Origin: a virus
Virus record (IMG/VR): IMGVR_UViG_3300028802_000009
Span: 1-64,000 of that record
Strand: one strand, 5' to 3'
DNA: 64,000 bases
Positions 1-7,252 of the stretch are shown here, one piece after another. The notes beneath the pieces are model-generated. The model worked only from the letters and a program-made list of their open reading frames with translations, was not told the DNA's origin and did no database searches. The first letter of the stretch is position 1. Each line of letters opens with the position of its first letter. The position numbers and the translations under genes are program-made.

Positions 1-312
1 GATACCGCCCCTATACCCGAGGATCTGGAACAGATTGGTCGTATAGAGCAGTGTCTTGTTGAGCGAGATGGTCATAGGCTCAGTGACACTCGGCACCAGC
101 TCCGCGATTTGGTCGCCGTAACCAACGCCACGGATCGGATCAATCGTGCGCGACTCATCGAAGGTAAACTCCGAAATCACACCTAGCTGCTGAAGCGCGC
201 GATTGTTCACCGCATAGCCATAGATCTTGTTCTTCTGACTTACAGCGGCACGGGTATTCGGCGCCGTCCCCGGTCGATAGATGTAGTTCGCGGTAGCTGT
301 GTTACTTGCCAT
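1..312 (-). CDS. Tail tube-like virion protein, C-terminus outside window
   Basis: The frame opens at an ATG at 312, with a GAGG ribosome-binding site seven bases upstream, and stays open to base 1. About 104 N-terminal residues are visible. They are beta-rich in character, with no signal peptide or membrane segment. The segments VISEFTFDESRTID, GYGDQIAELVP and LNKTLLYTTNLF resemble what I associate with tube-type proteins of large myoviruses, which polymerise into the rigid inner tail tube inside the sheath. It lies at the far end of the same leftward late region that carries the sheath at 7253..11584, although a helicase and other genes sit between them. The tube assignment is inference; another small structural protein is possible. 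That it is a virion protein is fairly likely. Confidence 0.55.
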   Translation of the reverse strand, partial: MASNTATANYIYRPGTAPNTRAAVSQKNKIYGYAVNNRALQQLGVISEFTFDESRTIDPIRGVGYGDQIAELVPSVTEPMTISLNKTLLYTTNLFQILGYRGGI

Positions 313-372
313 GGTTTTACCTCATGTTGCGCGTCGACCATTGCGAGAATGGAGCGAGCACCCTTTTTGGGG

Positions 373-513
373 TTACAAAGAGCAGGCCGGCACAACCGTA
401 CCCGCGGTGTGCACTTCACCGCAGGGCAATGCGATCACGCGATCCATTGCCATGGCCTCACTGAGTGCAAAGCCATAAACACAACTTCGATCGAAGCGCG
501 AGCCTAGCCCCAC
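373..513 (-). CDS. Possible 46-residue small ORF
   Basis: This is a short leftward frame from a GTG at 513 to a TAA at 373, in the gap between the tail-tube-like gene and the gene ending at 504. The predicted peptide has three cysteines (SCVYGF, LPCGEV, PACSL). No good ribosome-binding site precedes the GTG; an internal ATG about 22 residues in could also serve. I see no recognisable domain. It is listed only because the 190-base gap is long for this compact region and the frame uses codons like its neighbours. It may well be non-coding. Confidence 0.2.
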   Translation of the reverse strand: MGLGSRFDRSCVYGFALSEAMAMDRVIALPCGEVHTAGTVVPACSL

Positions 514-1166
514 TCGGGGGAGTCAGCCTTCTGCTTCTGCCGCTTTCCAGGCTGGGACGCTGACGATCGCTTTGGGGTGAACAGCCCCTGAATCGCATCG
601 GCCTGACTAGATAGCTCCGACAAGTCTTCCCCGACCCACCCATGGGCTAGGTCGACGTTTGCTGTGATGTCAGCCACGCGAGAGGCAATCTTGAGAAGGT
701 CTGCCTTGGCCCGCACTGAGTCGAATCGTTTGCCAGCGGCGACCAGCCTATCGATGGTTGCATCGGTCTCAGCTACCTTGGTTACGATGTCCTCCGCCAT
801 CTCGACGTTAGAAATCAGGTTGTCGTAAGAAGCAGTCCGCATCTCGGCCTCCAATGTATGACTATCCCACTCGATAAATGGGTTAGTCGATGAGTACCGT
901 GCCCGCCGGAACGGAAGCAGATCCCACATCCGGTCTAGGTCGACCGAAACCACGGCCTTACCGTTAGCCAGAAACTCGTCTAGCGCGATACGAGCCGAGC
1001 GAGCAGATTTAGTGGACCCCACGATGAGACGTAGAACGGATACAGGCCCGAGCATGTACCTCTGGCCGTCAGGAACCTGGACATAGTCCACCACGCCATC
1101 AGTCCCGACGGTGACCATGCCCATGCGAGCACCCCCGGCGACTCGTTTATTCGCCACGGAAGTCAT
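504..1166 (-). CDS. Hypothetical protein, mixed beta then helical
   Basis: A 220-residue protein that I do not recognise. The start at 1166 is chosen because AGGA lies five bases upstream and gives a 20-base overlap with the preceding gene; an in-frame start at 1262 would overlap it much further. The first 80 residues look beta-rich (GMVTVGTDGVVDYVQVPDG). Residues of roughly 105 to 190 look helical and amphipathic, possibly coiled coil (NLISNVEMAEDIVTKVAET). The C-terminal tail is basic and low complexity. A motif EMRTAS near residue 110 matches the K/R-T-A-S pattern seen in head proteins to the right. It is the last leftward gene before the tail-tube-like gene. Function unknown. Confidence 0.7.
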   Translation of the reverse strand: MTSVANKRVAGGARMGMVTVGTDGVVDYVQVPDGQRYMLGPVSVLRLIVGSTKSARSARIALDEFLANGKAVVSVDLDRMWDLLPFRRARYSSTNPFIEWDSHTLEAEMRTASYDNLISNVEMAEDIVTKVAETDATIDRLVAAGKRFDSVRAKADLLKIASRVADITANVDLAHGWVGEDLSELSSQADAIQGLFTPKRSSASQPGKRQKQKADSPEWG

Positions 1167-1899
1167 ACATTCCTGCCGCCCGCGAACGCGAGATCGAAAA
1201 GTACTTCTTCCCGCCGGCGTTGGACACCATGTTGCCCAAAGTGACGGTTGAGATGCTCCCATCCTGGCGCTTTACCCGCGCCGAGTCGCCCTCCTGAACG
1301 TCGTGGTCTAGGATCGATACCCCCCAAGTCCCGTCTTTCAGTCTGGCCCAAGAGCCGACAGAGTTAGAGAGCCGTGGCCCACGCGAAGGGCCGTCGCCCT
1401 CACCATCTTCATCGCGAGCCGCCTCCTCTTCATCGTCGTCTTCCTCCCGCTCATGTTCTCTCTCGTCTTCCCTCTGCTCGTGGCGGTAACCCCTATCGGC
1501 ATTGTCGTTTCGCGTCTGAGCCCAGCTGTCCAATTGCTCCGCTTTGTTGTCGTACAGCTCAACCAACGACTCTACTCGGTCAGCAAGATTGTCACGCCAG
1601 TTCTGCGTGCGTTTAACGATCGACTCGCTCTTCCCATCAAGCCCGCGATTATCCTTGAGGGACACCAACCGCACCTTGATCGAGCTTTCGCCCACCCCCC
1701 TCGCGGCATTCGAGTGCACCTTGATCGAGGTCGTTATTCGGACCGCTACGATCTTGCTCAAGCGCAGGTCGTAAAAGTAGGTACCCCCGAACACGCCCTG
1801 TTTTGGATGCAGTGCGTGGAAAGCTCGCTTGATGAACTTGTCCATCTCCTCGATGGTGATGCTCGTGAACTTGGCCGCCATGGCTTGCTTAGTTTTCAT
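1147..1899 (-). CDS. Hypothetical protein with acidic linker and small C-terminal beta domain
   Basis: A 250-residue protein starting at an ATG with a strong GGAGG site four to five bases upstream; the start overlaps the helicase stop as ATGA, so translation is probably coupled. Residues 1-125 look mixed alpha/beta. Residues of about 135-170 are an extreme run of D, E, R and H that is probably disordered. The last 70 residues carry WARLKDGTWGVSI, QEGDSARVKRQDGS and VTLGNMV. This small beta module with a DG-W-GV / GD-V-V-R-DG pattern recurs in phage-associated proteins, but I cannot give it a reliable name. It lies directly downstream of the helicase and may work with it, but that is inference. 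Confidence 0.72.
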   Translation of the reverse strand: MKTKQAMAAKFTSITIEEMDKFIKRAFHALHPKQGVFGGTYFYDLRLSKIVAVRITTSIKVHSNAARGVGESSIKVRLVSLKDNRGLDGKSESIVKRTQNWRDNLADRVESLVELYDNKAEQLDSWAQTRNDNADRGYRHEQREDEREHEREEDDDEEEAARDEDGEGDGPSRGPRLSNSVGSWARLKDGTWGVSILDHDVQEGDSARVKRQDGSISTVTLGNMVSNAGGKKYFSISRSRAAGMYDFRGE

Positions 1900-4800
1900 G
1901 GCTCCCTCCGGTCATACGTCACGTTGTAAGTCTCATCGGCGCTCTGGTCATCGGAAAAGCCATGAGCTTGTGCAAAACCCATCGGCAGATCGACCGAAGC
2001 AGTCTTGATCTCTGGTTCAGACGACTTGGCCACAGAGTCTGGTTGAACCACGTTCTCGCCACGTACCAGTCCCGCCTCCTCAACGAACTGACTAAGCCCG
2101 CCGCGCTTCGTACCAGCACAAATGATGTTGAGGTTCTTCTGAGCCCGCGTGATAGCCACATAGGCAAGATTGCGCTCGGCCTCGATCCGTTTCTGTTCTT
2201 TCACTGGGTCGGGCGGTGGGTCGCCTGGTTTCGGCTTAATCTCGATCGGGAACTTACCCTTGGTCATCACGACGAAAACGTTTTCCCATTCCGCGCCCTT
2301 CACCTTGTGAACCGTCGACAAAGTCAGCGCTGGCGCGGGCTCATCACCGTGCTCGCTCTCCCACTGCTCTGTGTCGACGCGAAGCTTATCCCCAAGCGCC
2401 CGATATCGAGCGAGTTTTCGCGCGAACCCCGCAGCATTGGAAGGATCCGTCGCGTTGGCGGCGTCATTGGCATTCGGGATGGCCAACTGAAACAGAAACT
2501 GAACAGCCCCAAGTCCAGCGCCCTCCGCGACGGCCTTCTTGTCCTTGTCGACAAGGCCTCCCCCTTCATCTACGGAAATGGCCTCCTCTTTTTCCTCGTC
2601 CGTTCTCTCCTCCTCCGGCTCATCGTCATCCGAAAAGAGCGCGTTATTGAGTGAAATCTGCTCGCGGAGAGTTTTCGTGGATGCCACCTCGTGTCCGGCG
2701 CCACTAGGCCCCTTTTCATAATTGTAGACTGTTGAGGAGATACCATCGAGAATCGTATTCAGAAGCTCGGAGGTCGGCTGCTGAGGATTGTCTTCCATGT
2801 TCATACGTAGAACACGAATGTCACTCGCGAGCCCTTCGAGATTCTCCGTTAGCTGAGAGACCGCCTTCTTATAGAGCCACTCGCCCTTCTCCATAAGCTT
2901 AGCTTCGTAAGGGCGCTTCAAAGCTCGTGCCAAGATAGACACGTTCTTGCCCTCAAGGAGCTTGTTCGGGTTGATCAGGGACTTGTCAACACGGGTCAGT
3001 CGCGCCACGTCGCGCAAAGCCTCGTCAACACACTTCTCTGCCTCATCGAAGTTGAGAAAGGTGTTGCGCTCCGGGCACAGAATCGCCGCCACGAGCGACT
3101 TCTTCATGCTCTCGTACGAGTCACCCGCAGCTAAGTCGAGATACCCGAGAAGTGCTCGCGACTCCGGGGCCTCCAGGAACCCTTTGCCGCTCTTCTTGAC
3201 GTACCGCATCTCGCCGATAATGCACGCTGTCTCAAAGTCGTTGAGTTCCTTGTTAGTCCGCGCCAGAATCGCAAAGCTCTGCAGGGGCTCTCCGTGTTTG
3301 TGCTTGTCAACTATCTCATTGATCACGCCGATAGCCGCCGAAGCCGAGTCCGGGGGAGTATCCACGGTAATCGACGCGGTCCCGTTCTTCTTGCTCGGCG
3401 CCGCTCGACACTCCATGTCAATCTTATCTTCGTTGTGCACCTGAAGGCGGTTCGCCGCTTCGACAATCTCCGGCTCGCATCTGTAGTTGGTGCGAATTTG
3501 CCGGGTCGTCCACCCTTCCTTTTTGGCGAAGGCAACAAACAGCTCCGGCTTGGAGCCGCGGAACTGATAGATGCACTGCTTATCGTCGCCAATCATCCAC
3601 ATGGACTTTCCGTCGCCGGGCGTGATCTTCCCGGACATGATCTCATAGATCTCGTGCTGGACTAGATTCAGGTCCTGCGCTTCGTCGACCAGGATGTGCT
3701 CGAACGCGTTCTGAACGCGCTCACGCTTCTTCGGGTCACTACGCAGGATATCCAACAGAATCTTCTGCATATCCTCCATGTCGCCCAGGCGCTCGCCGCC
3801 CTTGCGATGCGTACCCATAAACTTCCGATGCGCTCCTGATTCGCAAGGTGGCGCCCATCCGGGAGTATCCCCCTTCAGCCCTAGGTACATGTCATACCAG
3901 ATATACCCGAGGGCCTCCGCCTGTGAGCGAACTTCTTGCTTCGCCAACTCCAACGTCACTCCATTCCCGCGCCACTGGTTCAAGAACGAGTTGGCCGCCT
4001 TCGGTTTGGGCGGACCGCTTTTCACCCACTCCAGAGGGAATCCATAGTGCGCCGCAATCACTTCGGGTTTGCAGTCCGCCCAGGTGTTACGAACGGCCAC
4101 GCTCATCGTGGTACCGGTAAGCTTGCCCTTATCGGTGATCAGACGGGGGCTCTGAAGCATCGCCCGTTCAGTCGGACTCCCAAGCCCCGGCGATGATTTG
4201 TTACCAACGACGAAATTCAGAAAGAGCGAATGCATGGTACTGCAATGAACGTTGTTGGTGCCCACCTTCCGGTCGATCTTGCCCTCAAGCTGAAGGGACG
4301 CCTTTCTATTGAAAGTGCACGCCACGATCTTGCCGCTGTCGCAGCCCCGATCATTGATCAGATACGCGATACGAGATACCAGCGTAGTCGACTTACCAGC
4401 ACCGGCACCGGCCGCGACAAGCACCCGACCATCAGTCAACGCGGCCGCCACCTGCTCCGGGTCGAGCGCTTTACCATTATTGATGAACGCGGCAGGAAGG
4501 TTCTTCGGAATCTCGGGGGTGCTGATAACAGCAGCAACCGTCGCGGCAACAATGCCATGAACTTCTGAGGTTGTGGCGGGCTTGTCCTCAATCCCCGCTG
4601 ACCGCAAGGCTTTGGCAGCTGTTGCGGTCGCGTTAGCTTGTACGGCCGCCAGGACATTCTCTTGCTTGGCAAGAGCCTCTTTAGCCTGTTCCGTGCCTGG
4701 AATCGCAGACTGGGTGACCTTCGCGTCCAGAATCTCGGCGCTTGCGCCGACGAGATCATCCGCGACGGCAGCAACCGGATTCAGAAACTGCTGCGACCCC

Positions 4801-5315
4801 GCTAGCTCTGACGCTTGGTCAATCCACTTGCGCGTTCGCGGGTTACGCATCGGAAGATCGGCGAGCGCTTTGAGCGCTTGGTCCGCATCATCGATGTTCA
4901 GCGCCGTCATCGCCTTTTTTACTTCTTGCCGAGCCTTGCTCTCAGTAAACAACGCATTGAGCAGAGACGGGCCGCCTCGCTTCAAAAGATTGCGAATGCG
5001 ATACGCACGCTCGGCCAAGCCGTTCTGATTGAGGCTGAATCTGAACGCTCTCGTGAGCTGATTCTTGTGCTCTTCCTTTGTGAGATTCTCCAAAAAGAAT
5101 GCCTTAAAGGCATCGCCGCTCGCTCCATCAGCCAAGCGAACTAGCTTCACGGCTTTCTGAATCAGGTCGTCACTAGCCCCAAGACCTTTGAACTCAGACA
5201 CGTAACGGATATACGTGTCGAGCGCGAGCAAAAACACGACATACTCGGCGACCTCTAACTGGCCGACCTCGTCGATCGCTGGCTCAGATTGAAGGACATT
5301 CTGTTCAAGAGGCAT
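1896..5315 (-). CDS. UvrD/Rep-like superfamily 1 DNA helicase with long N-terminal extension
   Basis: A 1139-residue SF1 helicase. Motif I is AGAGAGKST at residues 302-310, motif II DEAQD at 544-548, motif III GDDKQCIYQFRG at 576-587, motif V STVHKVKGAEWENV at 1000-1013, and motif VI AYVAITRAQ at 1051-1059. These belong to the UvrD/Rep/PcrA group, ATP-driven 3'-to-5' translocases on single-stranded DNA. UvrD itself is about 720 residues. The excess here is a 290-residue helical N-terminus that I do not recognise, plus a long acidic insert near 885-930. The protein acts on DNA, so its place between sheath and tail-tube genes is odd. It is preceded by an HTH gene 12 bases upstream and coupled to the next gene by ATGA. 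A role in replication, recombination or repair of phage DNA is likely. Confidence 0.93.
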   Translation of the reverse strand: MPLEQNVLQSEPAIDEVGQLEVAEYVVFLLALDTYIRYVSEFKGLGASDDLIQKAVKLVRLADGASGDAFKAFFLENLTKEEHKNQLTRAFRFSLNQNGLAERAYRIRNLLKRGGPSLLNALFTESKARQEVKKAMTALNIDDADQALKALADLPMRNPRTRKWIDQASELAGSQQFLNPVAAVADDLVGASAEILDAKVTQSAIPGTEQAKEALAKQENVLAAVQANATATAAKALRSAGIEDKPATTSEVHGIVAATVAAVISTPEIPKNLPAAFINNGKALDPEQVAAALTDGRVLVAAGAGAGKSTTLVSRIAYLINDRGCDSGKIVACTFNRKASLQLEGKIDRKVGTNNVHCSTMHSLFLNFVVGNKSSPGLGSPTERAMLQSPRLITDKGKLTGTTMSVAVRNTWADCKPEVIAAHYGFPLEWVKSGPPKPKAANSFLNQWRGNGVTLELAKQEVRSQAEALGYIWYDMYLGLKGDTPGWAPPCESGAHRKFMGTHRKGGERLGDMEDMQKILLDILRSDPKKRERVQNAFEHILVDEAQDLNLVQHEIYEIMSGKITPGDGKSMWMIGDDKQCIYQFRGSKPELFVAFAKKEGWTTRQIRTNYRCEPEIVEAANRLQVHNEDKIDMECRAAPSKKNGTASITVDTPPDSASAAIGVINEIVDKHKHGEPLQSFAILARTNKELNDFETACIIGEMRYVKKSGKGFLEAPESRALLGYLDLAAGDSYESMKKSLVAAILCPERNTFLNFDEAEKCVDEALRDVARLTRVDKSLINPNKLLEGKNVSILARALKRPYEAKLMEKGEWLYKKAVSQLTENLEGLASDIRVLRMNMEDNPQQPTSELLNTILDGISSTVYNYEKGPSGAGHEVASTKTLREQISLNNALFSDDDEPEEERTDEEKEEAISVDEGGGLVDKDKKAVAEGAGLGAVQFLFQLAIPNANDAANATDPSNAAGFARKLARYRALGDKLRVDTEQWESEHGDEPAPALTLSTVHKVKGAEWENVFVVMTKGKFPIEIKPKPGDPPPDPVKEQKRIEAERNLAYVAITRAQKNLNIICAGTKRGGLSQFVEEAGLVRGENVVQPDSVAKSSEPEIKTASVDLPMGFAQAHGFSDDQSADETYNVTYDRREP

Positions 5316-5327
5316 TCTACTTTCCGT

Positions 5328-5897
5328 TCAGGAGCGTGGAGGTGGATAACAGTCGGCCCCTGGGAAACCGGACGGCGGATCTGGGCACAGGGGTTGAGCG
5401 GGTTGCTGGGTACCGACCATCGGCGCGTTGGGGAACACGCGGATCAGACGGGGTCTCCAGTCCGGGCATAGAGCACGATCGGGTGGCAACGTTCGGCCAT
5501 CGGCCAGGCAGACCCGGTATGAAAGGCACGCCCAGACATTCACGGGGACCGGGATCACATTGCTCTCCCACTCGATGACCGTCTCAAGGGTCACTCCGTA
5601 GAGAGTCGCTACGTCTTGTTGAGACATCCGCAAAGACTCGCGGATGAACACGAAGGATTCGCCTCGGATCAATCCCATCTGGATGAGCGTACTAGCTGCC
5701 CTAAGATTGGAGACCCGATGGACCTCATCGGAGAAGGACGGCCCCCACTCTCGTAGGATGCCAGGCATCGCAGCCGTGAAGATGAGACCCGTGGCACCGA
5801 CGGGCATCAAAAGATCAAACAGCCCCATCTTACCCACTTGCTCTGGGTAGTCGTTCTCAAGAACAACGATCGGGTAATTTGCTAAATCGTCAGCCAC
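5328..5897 (-). CDS. Helix-turn-helix protein, XRE-like
   Basis: A 189-residue protein starting at a GTG at 5897 with GAGG eight bases upstream. Residues of roughly 85-125 form a likely Cro/C1-type helix-turn-helix: IRESLRMSQQDVATLYGV, followed by a helix with VIEWES. This is the usual architecture of XRE-family DNA-binding domains. The first 80 residues (a LENDYPEQVGKMGLF region) are not familiar. The C-terminal 50 residues are proline-rich and probably disordered. It is followed after 12 bases by the helicase and diverges from the forward gene at 5975. A regulatory role for this small non-structural island is plausible but inferred. Confidence 0.72.
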   Translation of the reverse strand: MADDLANYPIVVLENDYPEQVGKMGLFDLLMPVGATGLIFTAAMPGILREWGPSFSDEVHRVSNLRAASTLIQMGLIRGESFVFIRESLRMSQQDVATLYGVTLETVIEWESNVIPVPVNVWACLSYRVCLADGRTLPPDRALCPDWRPRLIRVFPNAPMVGTQQPAQPLCPDPPSGFPGADCYPPPRS

Positions 5898-5974
5898 TAG
5901 GGCGCCTCAACGTGCAGCCAGCACACACAGGAGAGAAAACAAGAAAATCACCGAGGATAGGTGTAGAGGCACCC
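5898..5974. promoter_or_regulatory. Divergent intergenic region, probable promoters
   Basis: These 77 bases separate the only forward gene from the leftward HTH gene. Both genes must be transcribed from here or from within each other. I see no convincing -10/-35 pair. The forward GTG at 5975 has an AGAGG site five bases upstream and the leftward GTG has GAGG. The promoter assignment rests on gene geometry alone. Confidence 0.3.
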
Positions 5975-6826
5975 GTGGAGCTGAACGTAAAGATCGATAA
6001 GGCGCTCTCCGGTCTGGTAAGCGATGCGGTGAGCTTCGAGACGGGCCTCACGAAGGAGCTGCTACTGGACCCATCAATGGTCTCGTACGAGCACCACGGA
6101 GACGGCTTCAGTCCCGACGACAAGGGCGCATTGCCATGCTTCTTTGAAGACCTGTTGCTCGGACGTCCGATGCCAGCCACCTTCGCCACGCGAAGCGTGC
6201 AAGACGTGGATACGCTAGTGGCCATCGCTCTGTTCCTACACCGCGACCTAGCCATCAACGCCAACACGCCCGGCTTCGTGTACTTGGTCGACTTCGTGCA
6301 CCGCCGGGGGCTACCCGCGCTCGCACACATAGACGAGCCGCTGGCTCGATTTCTATCCGCTGTGCGTACCCACTTCCCGGACAAGGGGCTGTCACAGCGC
6401 GAGCTAAGTCAGCGGGTGCCCGCGGCGGTCGATTGGATCCGTGAATACATCCATCACGGAACCATCCCCGTATTGGGTCAAGCGCCGAACGCTGATGTCA
6501 GGCTTCTAGACCAAGGAACACGTGGGTTCGCCGTCGCAGAGACTGCCGGCTCTCTCTGGGACGGGTGGGTAAAGCTCTATCGGCTGGGCTTTTTACGCGG
6601 CGTGCTGGTGAGCAATGATGGCGAGCGAAAGCGGGTCCTTGCTGCCAGAAAAAGCCATCATGTGCAGTTCAACCTCGACGCCGCTGCGCGGCTCCTCAAC
6701 CAGATGGAGATCGCCATGGGAGAACTCCCCGAATGGCACGCATCATCGGACCGACTCTGGTTAGAATCGCCCGCAGGAACTTTGATACTCTTGAAGGATA
6801 TCCTCGCCGTTTTGACTCGCGTGTAG
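5975..6826 (+). CDS. Hypothetical protein, the only forward-strand gene
   Basis: A 283-residue protein on the strand opposite to everything else. I chose GTG at 5975 because AGAGG precedes it by five bases; the frame is open further upstream to a TTG at 5879, but that stretch overlaps the start of the HTH gene and has a different character. The sequence looks globular and mostly helical, with RSVQDVDTLVAIALFLHRD, FVYLVDFVHRRG and VDWIREYIHHGTIPVLG. No family is recognised, and no signal or membrane segment is seen. Histidines and aspartates cluster in the first half, so an enzyme is possible. Its last 131 bases overlap a convergent leftward gene. With the HTH and helicase genes it forms a small non-structural island. 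Confidence 0.75.
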   Translation: MELNVKIDKALSGLVSDAVSFETGLTKELLLDPSMVSYEHHGDGFSPDDKGALPCFFEDLLLGRPMPATFATRSVQDVDTLVAIALFLHRDLAINANTPGFVYLVDFVHRRGLPALAHIDEPLARFLSAVRTHFPDKGLSQRELSQRVPAAVDWIREYIHHGTIPVLGQAPNADVRLLDQGTRGFAVAETAGSLWDGWVKLYRLGFLRGVLVSNDGERKRVLAARKSHHVQFNLDAAARLLNQMEIAMGELPEWHASSDRLWLESPAGTLILLKDILAVLTRV

Positions 6827-7157
6827 CCTCAATACGGCGGAGCATCGCCACATGAGCCAGGCTCAACTCGCAGTCATGAATGGCCGACGCCTCGATTGCC
6901 CTCCGGACCTCGCGGGCCGCTAAGGGGGCAATCCCGAGAGATCGAGTCTTGTAATAGGCTTGAGCGTATGGGCCATCAATCCAAACCGAGCAGAGGGTGT
7001 GGAGCAGGTCCAGGTCATCGGCAAAAGTGAGGTCTTCATCTGGTCCTTCCAAAGCCTCCCTAACCTTTCTGGTTAGGACTTTCCGTAGAGACTTCAGAAG
7101 CCTCTTAATGACACCGTCTCGAAGAAGGTGTTGACTCATGTCGGGCTTCCCGGTCAT
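6696..7157 (-). CDS. Hypothetical helical protein, overlaps the convergent forward gene
   Basis: A 153-residue leftward protein, or 147 if the second ATG at 7139 is used. The ribosome-binding site is poor for either start: GGAGG sits about 15 bases from the first. The first 110 residues look like a real, mostly helical protein (KRLLKSLRKVLTRKVREAL, then DDLDLLHTLCSVWIDG). The last 45 residues, which lie antisense to the forward gene, are strongly basic (RRIEATRESKRRGYPS) and may simply be read-through before the first stop. It lies just downstream of the sheath and its trailing hairpin. No family recognised. Confidence 0.5.
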   Translation of the reverse strand: MTGKPDMSQHLLRDGVIKRLLKSLRKVLTRKVREALEGPDEDLTFADDLDLLHTLCSVWIDGPYAQAYYKTRSLGIAPLAAREVRRAIEASAIHDCELSLAHVAMLRRIEATRESKRRGYPSRVSKFLRAILTRVGPMMRAIRGVLPWRSPSG

Positions 7158-7198
7158 CAGTTACACCGACTGCCTCCGTTGGCTCCCGATTAAGTGAC

Positions 7199-7230
7199 TC
7201 GGGGCCACCCCAACCTTGGGATAGCCCCGA
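7199..7230 (-). terminator. Hairpin after the tail sheath gene, possible terminator
   Basis: Starting 22 bases past the sheath stop, the leftward transcript can fold TCGGGGC against GCCCCGA, with a further CCC/GGG pairing inside the loop. The stem is GC-rich. The following bases (GTCACTTAATCGG) contain no U-run, so a classical intrinsic terminator is not certain; it may instead protect the 3' end of a highly expressed sheath message. Confidence 0.45.
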
Positions 7231-7252
7231 ACTGCGCCACAATGGCTAGGCG

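Noticed and set aside
5879-5974. Upstream extension of the forward gene to a TTG at 5879
   Set aside because: It would overlap the start of the divergent HTH gene, and a well-spaced AGAGG precedes the GTG at 5975.
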